A stretch of DNA of 35,903 bases from a virus. The position numbers and the translations under genes were made by a program. The notes under the pieces were generated by a model. It saw only the letters and a list, made by a program, of their open reading frames with translations. It did no database searches and had not been told where the DNA came from. The stretch is taken from IMG/VR virus record IMGVR_UViG_3300020196_000120, positions 1-35,903 of that record; one strand, 5' to 3'. Positions 15,412 through 23,157 of this stretch are shown one piece after another (position 1 is the stretch's first letter; each line of letters begins with the position of its first letter).

Positions 15412-16833
15412 ATGGGTGTTTTTCAAAATTTACTTAAAGACGTAGGCAGCGGATTTTTCGGCAATGATTATCTGCGAGATTATCGCCACGCAAGTAAAAC
15501 GTTCGGGCCTTATGCATATCAAAACGCCCCTAAAAATAAATTTCTATTTCATTGTTATTTTAATGTAAACTCAATAGTTTATGACTTAGATGCAAACCTT
15601 GGTACACAACAAAATTTTGGTCTATTAGTGCGTGATGTAAAATTGCCTAGTTATCAATTTGCTACTCATCAAATGAATCAATACAATCGTAAACGTATTG
15701 TACAAACAAAAATAAAATATAATCCAGTACAGTTTACTTTTTTCGACGATAACGGCAACAGTATGAATAAATTGTGGGCTGCATATTATACATATTATTA
15801 TTATGATGGTGCTGTACCTAAAGTTTCATTTAGTGGTACACGCGGCGGTTTCGGTCAAGACCTAAGTAAAAACACACAAACAGGAGAAGTAAGAGGGTTG
15901 GCAGGTGCAGGTAGTAAAACAGCAGCGCCTGTGCAAGATCCTGATTTTAAAAATAGAAACATTTATGAAAATGATTTGTCAGGAAAACTTTTCTATGGAT
16001 ATAATCCAATAAATGATAGCGCGCCTAAAAAACCTAATTTCTTTAGTGAAATAACTATATATGGATTTTATCAAAAAAACTTTATAGCCTACACTTTAAT
16101 AAACCCAACCATAACAGAATTTGCACATGACACCTATGCCTATGATGAAGCTGCAGGTGTTATGAAAAATATTATGACACTTGATTATGAAACAGTAGTA
16201 TATAATGAGGGTGCAATAGACGGAGATAAGCCTAGTAATCTTGTTCCTGGCTTTGGCGATGTAGCAAATTATGATAGAACAAAAAGTCCTATTGCTATGC
16301 CTGGGTCAACTGGAAAGATACTTGGTAAGGACGGATTAATTGATAGCGTCGGCGGGGCATTAAAGGGCGCAGGCGACAATCCTCTAGGTGCAATTAGAGC
16401 AGCAGGTGCAGCGTATAAAACATTAAAGAACACTGATATAAAACAAACGCTAAAAACAGAATTAAAGAACTCACTATTAAACAATTTACGTGCAAAACCA
16501 AACGAAACTAGAAATTTATCTTTTACATTCGATAACAAAGCTAGCCAAGCAACTGATGCACTGGCTGCAGGAGCTCCGACTACAGGAACAGTCTATGGTG
16601 GTGAAGAAAACAAAGTTGATATTAGACAAGGAAATCCAATAATTAATGGTATTAAAACCTTAGGCAAACAAGTATTAGGCGGATTTACCAATGTTGGTGG
16701 GGGAGTAGGTGGCACAATTAAGGATGTAACGGGTATTGACTTAAGAAAGAAAGCAGAAACGCCAGACGGCAAACAATCAGACAAAGGCACTCCTGTTGTT
16801 GATAATAATGCCCCCAGAGGTAGGGGCGGTTAA
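15412..16833 (+). CDS. Tube-fold baseplate protein (gp48/gp54-type paralogue of gp19)
   Basis: 473 residues. The N-terminal half (FGNDYLRDYRHASKTFGPYA, KFLFHCYFNVNS, then GLLVRDVKLPSYQFATHQMN and RIVQTKIKYNPVQFTFFDD, residues ~70-112) has the tube-protein arrangement of strands also found in gp19, gp48 and gp54. A second part carries NFIAYTLINPTITEFAHDTY and IMTLDYETVVYNEGAID. The last ~45 residues are Gly/Pro/Asp-rich and probably disordered. In T4, gp54 and gp48 start the tube on the baseplate, so a tube initiator or cap is the likely role. Which of the two it matches cannot be settled by eye. Its late promoter sits in a hairpin. Confidence 0.62.
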   Translation: MGVFQNLLKDVGSGFFGNDYLRDYRHASKTFGPYAYQNAPKNKFLFHCYFNVNSIVYDLDANLGTQQNFGLLVRDVKLPSYQFATHQMNQYNRKRIVQTKIKYNPVQFTFFDDNGNSMNKLWAAYYTYYYYDGAVPKVSFSGTRGGFGQDLSKNTQTGEVRGLAGAGSKTAAPVQDPDFKNRNIYENDLSGKLFYGYNPINDSAPKKPNFFSEITIYGFYQKNFIAYTLINPTITEFAHDTYAYDEAAGVMKNIMTLDYETVVYNEGAIDGDKPSNLVPGFGDVANYDRTKSPIAMPGSTGKILGKDGLIDSVGGALKGAGDNPLGAIRAAGAAYKTLKNTDIKQTLKTELKNSLLNNLRAKPNETRNLSFTFDNKASQATDALAAGAPTTGTVYGGEENKVDIRQGNPIINGIKTLGKQVLGGFTNVGGGVGGTIKDVTGIDLRKKAETPDGKQSDKGTPVVDNNAPRGRGG

Positions 16834-16874
16834 TTTAAATTTTATGTATATACCGATGACCCCATTTTTCTATT

Positions 16875-16882
16875 GATAAATA
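16875..16882 (+). promoter_or_regulatory. Late promoter, duplicated cassette
   Basis: GATAAATA lies 18 bases before the ATG at 16901. The 25 or so bases ending here (ACCCCATTTTTCTATTGATAAATAG, from 16859) match the region at 15366-15390 except for one T. The 3' hairpin arm present at 15394-15403 is absent here, and no clear Shine-Dalgarno is seen. Confidence 0.6.
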
Positions 16883-16900
16883 GCTAAAGCGGTTCATAGT

Positions 16901-17260
16901 ATGCCATATATTTCTAAAAATCAACAAGATCAAACTACACAAATATTTGATAGTTTTTATAAGACAGATGTTATAGTTCCTACTGCTGAATTTGATTTAG
17001 TTCGTAGTTTTTTTATTTCTGTATGCACAACTGAAAATCAAGCAGAACAATATACGGCATTTTTATTTAGAGTTTCTACAGAGTCGGGCATACCTGCTAT
17101 CGAATTATTAGAACAAATGCAATCTTTAAAAACAGATGAAGTAACTATAAACCAAACATTAATATTCTATCTTAATTCATTTAGACCCAAAACAAACTTA
17201 TATGGCATAAGTACTGAACCTGTTCCGGTATTTCCTGTAGCAAGAAATGTTGTAAGATGA
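16901..17260 (+). CDS. Conserved small protein of T4-like marine phages (unnamed)
   Basis: 119 residues, mostly helical. Conserved-looking features are FDLVRSFFISVCTTENQAEQ, then TAFLFRVSTESGIPAIELLE, and a C-terminal NQTLIFYLNSFRPKTNLYGI followed by PVARNVVR. I recall this pattern between the tube-type genes and gene 4 of marine T4-like phages, without a known function; a virion assembly role is likely from its position. Its stop overlaps the gp4 start by four bases (ATGA), implying coupled translation. The late promoter 18 bases upstream supports late expression. Confidence 0.6.
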   Translation: MPYISKNQQDQTTQIFDSFYKTDVIVPTAEFDLVRSFFISVCTTENQAEQYTAFLFRVSTESGIPAIELLEQMQSLKTDEVTINQTLIFYLNSFRPKTNLYGISTEPVPVFPVARNVVR

Positions 17261-17694
17261 AAAAATTTGCGTCGGGTGTTTATACCCCACAAAACTCACA
17301 AAAATATGTAGGTAATCATAAGCCTAAATTTCGCAGTGGTTGGGAATTAACCTTTATGAAGTTTTGTGATAATAATGACAATATCATAGCATGGGCTAGT
17401 GAAGCAATAAAAGTGCCCTATAAAAATCCATTTACTGGCAAGCAAACGGTGTATGTCCCAGATTTTTTCGTAATGTACCAAGACAAACACGGTAATAAAC
17501 GGGGCGAGATTGTAGAAATAAAACCAAAAAAGCAAAGTATTATTGAAAGTAAAATTGCAAGTGCTAAAGACCGTGCTACAGTAGCATTGAATTATGCCAA
17601 ATGGCAAGCAGCCAGTGTATATTGCAAACGTCAAGGACTAACCTTTCGTGTAATTACAGAAGATGATATTTTCTATAATGGAAAACGGGGTTAA
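17257..17694 (+). CDS. 4: Head completion protein gp4 (nuclease fold)
   Basis: 145 residues; T4 gp4 has 150. It begins with the typical FASGVYTPQNSQKYVGN. Residues F25-RSGWE30 give the Glu of a TnsA/restriction-type nuclease fold; PDF (D69) and VEIKPKK (E87, K89) supply the D...ExK motif. gp4 acts after packaging to make heads competent for tail joining, probably trimming DNA ends. It overlaps the preceding ORF by four bases, and gp16 follows after ten bases. All three catalytic positions appear intact. Confidence 0.88.
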   Translation: MKKFASGVYTPQNSQKYVGNHKPKFRSGWELTFMKFCDNNDNIIAWASEAIKVPYKNPFTGKQTVYVPDFFVMYQDKHGNKRGEIVEIKPKKQSIIESKIASAKDRATVALNYAKWQAASVYCKRQGLTFRVITEDDIFYNGKRG

Positions 17695-17700
17695 TAAATA
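17693..17700 (+). promoter_or_regulatory. Late-type octamer just upstream of gp16
   Basis: AATAAATA overlaps the gp4 stop and ends four bases before the gp16 ATG at 17705. A start a few bases downstream would give a nearly leaderless message. The gene has no clear Shine-Dalgarno closer than the CGGGG fourteen bases upstream. Confidence 0.35.
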
Positions 17701-17704
17701 ATGT

Positions 17705-18187
17705 ATGACCAAAAAGTTAGAAGAATTGTTTCAGTTAGCAAACGTGTCGTCAGAATCTAATGATGTCGAATTACCACCAGAAACACAAGAAATAACAGAA
17801 GCAGCTCTTAAAAATCTTGACAAGATAGAAAATGCATTACCACAAGTACGTGGCTTAGAAAGTGCCGACATTGAAATGGATGATTTGGCAAATCTCGCAC
17901 AGAATAGTTATAAAGATTTAATGGATTTAGGTATGCAAGTTGATAGTCGTTATAGTAGTGAAATATTCGGTGTTGCAGGCACAATGCTAGGACATGCTAT
18001 TACTGCTAAAACTGCTAAAGTACAGAAAAAACTTAAAATGATTGAATTGCAGTTAAAGAAAGCAACAATAGATCAAAAACAAGCCAAGAATGAAGAACAA
18101 CTAGAATCTATACCTCTGGGCGAGGGTAAAGCATTAGATCGTACAGAATTGCTTAAAATCTTGACCAATAAAAACAAAGACCAGTGA
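17705..18187 (+). CDS. 16: Small terminase subunit gp16-like
   Basis: 160 residues; T4 gp16 has 164. An acidic N-terminus (LFQLANVSSESNDVELPPET) is followed by a helical core: LAQNSYKDLMDLGMQVDSRY, SEIFGVAGTMLGHAITAKTA, and a long Lys-rich helix to residue ~128. This matches the gp16 core helices that form the oligomeric ring which regulates the large terminase gp17 during packaging initiation. The gp17 gene is not in the window. It follows gp4 closely. The assignment rests on helix pattern, length and neighbours. Confidence 0.65.
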   Translation: MTKKLEELFQLANVSSESNDVELPPETQEITEAALKNLDKIENALPQVRGLESADIEMDDLANLAQNSYKDLMDLGMQVDSRYSSEIFGVAGTMLGHAITAKTAKVQKKLKMIELQLKKATIDQKQAKNEEQLESIPLGEGKALDRTELLKILTNKNKDQ

Positions 18188-18193
18188 TAAATA
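18186..18193 (+). promoter_or_regulatory. Late promoter
   Basis: GATAAATA overlaps the end of gp16. A start near 18199 would give a short leader with AGGGAA (18199-18204) six bases before the ATG at 18210. Confidence 0.65.
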
Positions 18194-18209
18194 TTATTAG
18201 GGAACAAAT

Positions 18210-18839
18210 ATGAAAAGTTTGAAACAATACATTGTAGAAAGCCTACATACATATGATATTACAGTAAAAGTTGCGGGCGAAGTGGATAAAAACTTTTTAG
18301 ACATGTTTATGTATAATCTAAAGAAGTTTGAGCCAGTAGAAATGGGACCACCAAAAACTACCCCAGTAATGAAGTCGCCATATGGTTTTCCTAACTTATC
18401 AAATCAACCTGTTACAATTATTAAGTGTAAGTTTCGTTATCCAGCAACAGAACCAATGATACAACAAATGGCACAATTACTAGGTTATAATATTAATATG
18501 GTACGTGCAGTGAATACAAAGTATGATGAAAGCATTGACACTGAAAGCGAACAATATGAAAATCAAATGTCACACAGTCCAGTTCTAACACATGAACAAA
18601 TGGAAGATGGTGGTGATGCAAGTAAAAAAGCAAGTGCTGATTATGCTAACTCATATTTAAATAGCATTAAAGATCAAAGCAAGGATCAATTTGGCATCAA
18701 AGATATTCCTTTCGCAGCAAAGAAAACTCCAGATAGTTTTGATCCATTCAAGCCATATCAAGATGATAAAAAGATGGGTGATAAGAGTCCATTTTCTAAA
18801 ATTAAAGTACCAGATAAACCAAAGACTGGCGCACGCTAA
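18210..18839 (+). CDS. Conserved virion-associated protein of marine T4-like phages (unnamed)
   Basis: 209 residues. MKSLKQYIVES is the kind of N-terminus found on capsid-internal or scaffold-associated proteins of T4-like phages. A folded first half (TYDITVKVAGEVDKNFLDMF, then PVTIIKCKFRYPATEPMIQQ and AQLLGYNINMVRAVNT) is followed by a Lys/Asp/Pro-rich, probably flexible second half (HSPVLTHEQMEDGG, AAKKTPDSFDPFKPYQDDKK). I recall relatives as conserved hypotheticals in cyanophage-type genomes; function not known. It has its own late promoter and lies 15 bases before the 777-residue gene, probably one transcript. Confidence 0.55.
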   Translation: MKSLKQYIVESLHTYDITVKVAGEVDKNFLDMFMYNLKKFEPVEMGPPKTTPVMKSPYGFPNLSNQPVTIIKCKFRYPATEPMIQQMAQLLGYNINMVRAVNTKYDESIDTESEQYENQMSHSPVLTHEQMEDGGDASKKASADYANSYLNSIKDQSKDQFGIKDIPFAAKKTPDSFDPFKPYQDDKKMGDKSPFSKIKVPDKPKTGAR

Positions 18840-18854
18840 TACAGGGTAATTAAA

Positions 18855-21188
18855 ATGGAATTTAGAGATTTGATTGTAAAATTATACGATGAAAAACAAT
18901 CTGTTGAAACAACGGAAGAAGCAACTGTTGAAGTAAAGGCATCAAATCTTCCTTCCTTGAAAAAGATTTTTGAACAACTTTCATCAAACCTTAAAATTGA
19001 ACCGGAAAAGCAAGAAACTTCAGTACTTAAAAAAGACGGCGAGGTAGTAGGCAAAGTTACAGATCCCATGTTAGCAAAAACCATGGCTCAAGCAATTAAA
19101 GACGGTCAAATCACTATGAATGACCAACCAATGAAAGAAGAAGAACTTGATGAAAAGTGGGCAGGCGATGCTAAAGTAAAACCAACTGGTCAGTATAAAG
19201 ATAAGACCAAAGAAGAATTGAAGTCAATGTTGGCAAAACTACACAAGAGTGGCCCACATGACAAAGATAGTCCAGCAGCAAAGAAGATGCGTCAAATCAA
19301 TTTCGCATTACGTGCAAAAGGTGGTTGGAAGAGTGGCGAAGGCGCTGCTATGAAAGAAGAATCACTTGACGAAAAAGCAAAGAATCCATATGCAATTGGT
19401 ATGGCGGCAGCAATGAAAAGAACTGGCGATACGCCACCATTGAAAAAGTCAACAATTGTAAAGGCACATGATATTGCTAAGAACATCAAGAAAAAAACTG
19501 AAGAGGCAGAAATTCCTAAGTCAGGTCCTGACTACGGTGCAGGTCTAGGCGCCGGTCGTAATGACAACATACTAGAAATTACACAGGTAAAAGAATCTAT
19601 GAACAAGAAACACAGAGCAGCCTATCAAGAAGGTCAGGCAGATGGTTTAAGAGAACGCGCATGCCGTGTCAAACATTATGAAGATATGGAAGAAGCAAAA
19701 CATTATTATGAAGGCTACAAGACTGGCCTAGATGAATGCTATGGTATGGGCGTTAAGAACGAACCAATTACTGGTATGGAAGAAGCAGTAGCAACAATGG
19801 AAGCAGGACTAGACGAGATGGACAAGACTGCATACATGCAGCACAAAGCCAAAACTACTCCTGGCAATACTTTCAAGGCATTTGGTCAAGAATTTAAAGA
19901 CTCAGACGTATTAGAAACAGAGTCATTAGCATTTGAATCATTAGACAAACAACTAAATGAATTATTAAAAGAAGATGTAGAAGAAACTGTAAATGAAGGT
20001 CTAAGTGTTTCTATGTCAACTGGTAATCAAGGGGCACCAGATAGCGTAAGCGTAACTGGCACAGAAGATGAAGCAGGTAAATTATTAGCATTCATTAAGC
20101 AAGTTGGCCTAGGTGGTATGGGCGATGCTGAAGAACCAGCAGCAGTAGTTACTACAGTAAGTGACTATGGTGCTCCAAAAATGCATCATTCAGATATGAA
20201 AGGGCTATTACAAAAAATAGGCTCAGACGATGATGATTATAAAGATGAAGATTTGCATGGAAATGAGGATATGAAGAAAGAGCCTTGTGATGAATGTGGC
20301 GGCACAATGGAAGAAAATCACGTATGTAACAAAGAGGCAGTAGATGAAGTTCTAACAAAAGATCAAACATTATATGCTACAACATCAGAAAGTGATGGTT
20401 CTGAAGATGATGGTTTCGATGCTAGTGCAAGAAACACTGAGTTAGATAATGTTGGGAAACCAGCAAGCGGTGGTGCTACCAACGAAGATGGCGCAGAAGC
20501 CCCGGGTTCAAATTCAGTAGGTCAGGCAGAACAAGAAGAAGCAGAAGATGTAAACGAAGAATCAACTGATAAAATGGATCAACATGCTGAAAAGGCAGGA
20601 AAGAAAGTTGCTAAAGACATAGAATATGATGAAGGTCATAAAGGTAAAGATGACAATAAAGCAGAAAAGGCAGGAAAGAAAGTAACTAAAGATATTGAAT
20701 ATGACGACAAGAAAGACAGAGAAGAAAAGAATGACACAATGAGCGAATCAAGCTTTTTATCATTATACAAGAAACTAGCATGGATAGCAGAGGAATCAAC
20801 TCAGAAAAAAGATAAAAAGGCAGAAAAAGCTGGTAAGAAAGTTACTAAAGATATAGAATATGATGAAGGTCATAAGGGTAAAGATGATGATAAAGCAGAA
20901 AAGGCTGGTAAGAAAGTAACTAAAGACATTGAATACGATGATAAGAAAGATAAGAAAAAGAAAGTTGATGAGTGGGCAAACAATGCCGGGGGCAAAGGCA
21001 CAGACACAGCATTTGAACAAGATATTGAGTTTATGACTAAAACTATAGCAGGTGGTTTAAACAAGCCTAAGGTAACTGGTCAAACAACTATTCCTGTCAT
21101 TACAGGACAAGATGCTAGAACCGGCGAAAAAGAAGATTTAAATTCATGGATTAAGTTGGCGGGTATAAAGCCTGCTGTTAAAAAGTAA
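18855..21188 (+). CDS. Large charged, repeat-bearing protein, probably capsid-internal
   Basis: 777 residues, dominated by Lys, Glu, Asp, Ala and Gly with no membrane segment. Residues ~175-213 (KNPYAIGMAAAMKRTGDTPP, then KKSTIVKAHDIAKNI) match a motif I recall from prohead or internal proteins of T4-like phages. C478-x2-C481...H489-x-C491 forms a possible zinc knuckle. Residues ~577-700 hold four copies of the motif AEKAGKKVTKDIEYD arranged as two pairs. Length and charge suggest a largely disordered scaffold, core or injected protein. It follows the 209-residue ORF by 15 bases and is closed by the terminator at 21217-21245. Function unknown. Confidence 0.5.
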   Translation: MEFRDLIVKLYDEKQSVETTEEATVEVKASNLPSLKKIFEQLSSNLKIEPEKQETSVLKKDGEVVGKVTDPMLAKTMAQAIKDGQITMNDQPMKEEELDEKWAGDAKVKPTGQYKDKTKEELKSMLAKLHKSGPHDKDSPAAKKMRQINFALRAKGGWKSGEGAAMKEESLDEKAKNPYAIGMAAAMKRTGDTPPLKKSTIVKAHDIAKNIKKKTEEAEIPKSGPDYGAGLGAGRNDNILEITQVKESMNKKHRAAYQEGQADGLRERACRVKHYEDMEEAKHYYEGYKTGLDECYGMGVKNEPITGMEEAVATMEAGLDEMDKTAYMQHKAKTTPGNTFKAFGQEFKDSDVLETESLAFESLDKQLNELLKEDVEETVNEGLSVSMSTGNQGAPDSVSVTGTEDEAGKLLAFIKQVGLGGMGDAEEPAAVVTTVSDYGAPKMHHSDMKGLLQKIGSDDDDYKDEDLHGNEDMKKEPCDECGGTMEENHVCNKEAVDEVLTKDQTLYATTSESDGSEDDGFDASARNTELDNVGKPASGGATNEDGAEAPGSNSVGQAEQEEAEDVNEESTDKMDQHAEKAGKKVAKDIEYDEGHKGKDDNKAEKAGKKVTKDIEYDDKKDREEKNDTMSESSFLSLYKKLAWIAEESTQKKDKKAEKAGKKVTKDIEYDEGHKGKDDDKAEKAGKKVTKDIEYDDKKDKKKKVDEWANNAGGKGTDTAFEQDIEFMTKTIAGGLNKPKVTGQTTIPVITGQDARTGEKEDLNSWIKLAGIKPAVKK
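20583..20942 (+). repeat. Duplicated pair of AEKAGKKVTKDIEYD repeats
   Basis: Four 48-base copies begin at 20583, 20661, 20820 and 20895. Copies 1-2 and 3-4 form equivalent pairs joined by DEGHKGKDD-type linkers; the pair is duplicated at about 235 bases spacing with a unique SFLSLYKKLAWIAEEST-type spacer between. DNA differences are mostly silent. Confidence 0.85.
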
Positions 21189-21216
21189 GTTATTTTAGTA
21201 TATTACTTAACTAGAG

Positions 21217-21245
21217 TGCCCGGCTTAGCCGGGCATTTCTTTTTT
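21217..21245 (+). terminator. Rho-independent terminator
   Basis: TGCCCGGCT (21217-21225) pairs with AGCCGGGCA (21227-21235), in practice a 7-bp GC stem with a 5-base loop, followed by TTTC and six T. It ends the gp18-to-777-aa late block and isolates the fibre array, which restarts from the promoter at 21249. Confidence 0.9.
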
Positions 21246-21248
21246 AAG

Positions 21249-21256
21249 AATAAATA
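21249..21256 (+). promoter_or_regulatory. Late promoter of the fibre array
   Basis: AATAAATA immediately after the terminator and 23 bases before the ATG at 21280. The leader lacks a strong Shine-Dalgarno (only ACGG). Confidence 0.55.
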
Positions 21257-21279
21257 CTATATTAACGGTATTATTATCA

Positions 21280-23121
21280 ATGGCCACACAACAAAATATT
21301 GATTTCGGTAGTTTTCCCGATGATCCAAATGCAGATGCGATCCGTGTTGCGTTTGAAAAAGTACAATTTAATTTTGATCAATTATTTGATTCACAAGAAT
21401 CAGGCTCTGTACTAAGCGTAAAGTCTGGGGCAGGAATAAGTGTCAATCAACCCACTGGTAATGTTATTATTAGTGCAAAAATTGCTTGCGTACAAGTACA
21501 AACAAGTAGTCTAGGTATAGGTATAGGTGCTGGAAACAGCACAGCAAATTATGCTGTCTACAGTAATTCAGCACAAACTTTAACTATTGATTTACGCGAT
21601 GATACTACTATTGGTAATAGTTTAACTGTTGTAAATCAAACTACTACCTCAAATCTTACTGTAGGTAATAAAGTAAACTTTTCTAATGTTGGTAATATTA
21701 ATATACCGGGCGGCAATTTAGATCAAGTTTTAACAACATATGGTAACGGTGTATTATATTGGAGTGATGCGGGCTTTGGCCCAACAGGCGCAACTGGACC
21801 AAGAGGCGCTACTGGCATTACAGGTCCAATTGGTGCTACTGGGCCAGCAGGCGCAGAAGGTGCTACAGGTAATTTGGGTCCAACAGGACCAAGCGGAGCC
21901 ACAGGTCCAGCAGGCTCTAGAGGTGCTACAGGTAGTACAGGTGTTACTGGGCTAACAGGATCGACTGGCTCTACTGGACCAGAAGGAGCTACCGGACCTG
22001 CTGGTAGTGCTAACCCAGCAGGTAGTAATACACAAATTCAATTTAATAATAATAATGTATTTGCTGCTTCAGCAAATCTTACTTTTGCTACAAGTAATAA
22101 TCTTTTTGTTGTTAATGGAAATACACAAACTGGTAACATCACAGTTGTCGGTAATGTATTATCATCATTAAAAGTTATAGGTAATATAACAGCATCAAAC
22201 GTATTAATATCAAATGTAGCTGACGGTACTGCTCCATTACAAGTAATATCAACAACTCGCGTTGCCAACTTAAACGTTGATAGTGCAGATATTGCAAATA
22301 CAGTTAGTGAAGGTACACAATCAAATATTACTAGCGTTGGTACATTAACTTCATTAACTGTTAATGGCACAACTAATTCTGGTAATTTTACAACCAGTGG
22401 GTTAACGCAAACAGCTAGATTAACTGTAACCTCAGGTAATGCTAATATAAATGCAAATGCAAATTTGATAGTATTAGGTAAGGCCAACTTTGCTAACTCT
22501 GCTAATGTAAATTTAGGCAGTAATAGTAATGTTCATATTACCGGCGGTATTGATGGTTATGTATTGTCTACTGACGGCTTTGGCAATCTAAGTTGGATAG
22601 AAGGAGGTGGTGGGGGCAACGGCACGCCTGGTGGTAGTAATACACAAATACAATTTAACAACAACGGTGCGTTTGCTGGTAGTCCAAACTTAGTTTATAA
22701 TTCTGTTACAGGTAACTTGCAATTAGCAGGTAACTTAATAGCCAACTCAATGGTAATAGGTGCAGGTATATATAAGTTTAGTTACAGTAATGTTTATTTC
22801 GCTACAACTAATAGTGCAGCTTCTGACCAAACCATTATAAGCTTACCAGTTGCCAACTTAGCCGGAGTCGATTTTACTATTATATCTACTCAGTCATCAG
22901 CAAATATTAGAAATATTACAAAGATATCAGCAGTAATATATGGTACTACTGTAAACTATGTAGAATTTAGTACATTACCTGTGAACGGTTATATAGGGGA
23001 CTTTAGCGTAAATTATTTCGCTGGAAATACTATAGCAGATCCGGCATTAGTTTTACAATTAAGTCCACAATCAGCAGATTTACAATCGCATAAAATGCAG
23101 ATCACATCATATCAAACATGA
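21280..23121 (+). CDS. Tail fibre protein with collagen-like shaft
   Basis: 613 residues. The N-terminus ([20 protein letters not shown], then [10 protein letters not shown]) is the attachment-type head found on T4-like marine phage fibres. Residues 167-244 are 26 uninterrupted Gly-X-Y triplets, most often GAT, GPT or GPA, predicting a collagen-like triple helix. Two [11 protein letters not shown] modules flank the rest of a beta-rich shaft, and the last ~120 residues ([20 protein letters not shown] through MQITSYQT) form a distinct C-terminal domain, probably receptor-facing. First gene after the terminator, with its own late promoter; the next fibre gene follows at once. Role inferred from architecture. 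Confidence 0.78.
   Translation: MATQQNIDFGSFPDDPNADAIRVAFEKVQFNFDQLFDSQESGSVLSVKSGAGISVNQPTGNVIISAKIACVQVQTSSLGIGIGAGNSTANYAVYSNSAQTLTIDLRDDTTIGNSLTVVNQTTTSNLTVGNKVNFSNVGNINIPGGNLDQVLTTYGNGVLYWSDAGFGPTGATGPRGATGITGPIGATGPAGAEGATGNLGPTGPSGATGPAGSRGATGSTGVTGLTGSTGSTGPEGATGPAGSANPAGSNTQIQFNNNNVFAASANLTFATSNNLFVVNGNTQTGNITVVGNVLSSLKVIGNITASNVLISNVADGTAPLQVISTTRVANLNVDSADIANTVSEGTQSNITSVGTLTSLTVNGTTNSGNFTTSGLTQTARLTVTSGNANINANANLIVLGKANFANSANVNLGSNSNVHITGGIDGYVLSTDGFGNLSWIEGGGGGNGTPGGSNTQIQFNNNGAFAGSPNLVYNSVTGNLQLAGNLIANSMVIGAGIYKFSYSNVYFATTNSAASDQTIISLPVANLAGVDFTIISTQSSANIRNITKISAVIYGTTVNYVEFSTLPVNGYIGDFSVNYFAGNTIADPALVLQLSPQSADLQSHKMQITSYQT
21778..22011 (+). repeat. Collagen-like Gly-X-Y coding repeat
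   Basis: A 234-base stretch encoding 26 Gly-X-Y triplets. Codon choice for Gly, Pro, Ala and Thr varies between copies, so the repeat is older or selected at protein level rather than freshly expanded. Confidence 0.9.
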
Positions 23122-23127
23122 GAAAAC

Positions 23128-23135
23128 GATAAATA
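23128..23135 (+). promoter_or_regulatory. Late promoter
   Basis: GATAAATA 22 bases before the ATG at 23158, with GGAG (23144-23147) ten bases upstream of the ATG. No sequestering hairpin is found here. Confidence 0.65.
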
Positions 23136-23157
23136 ATGATAACGGAGATTAGCAGAC

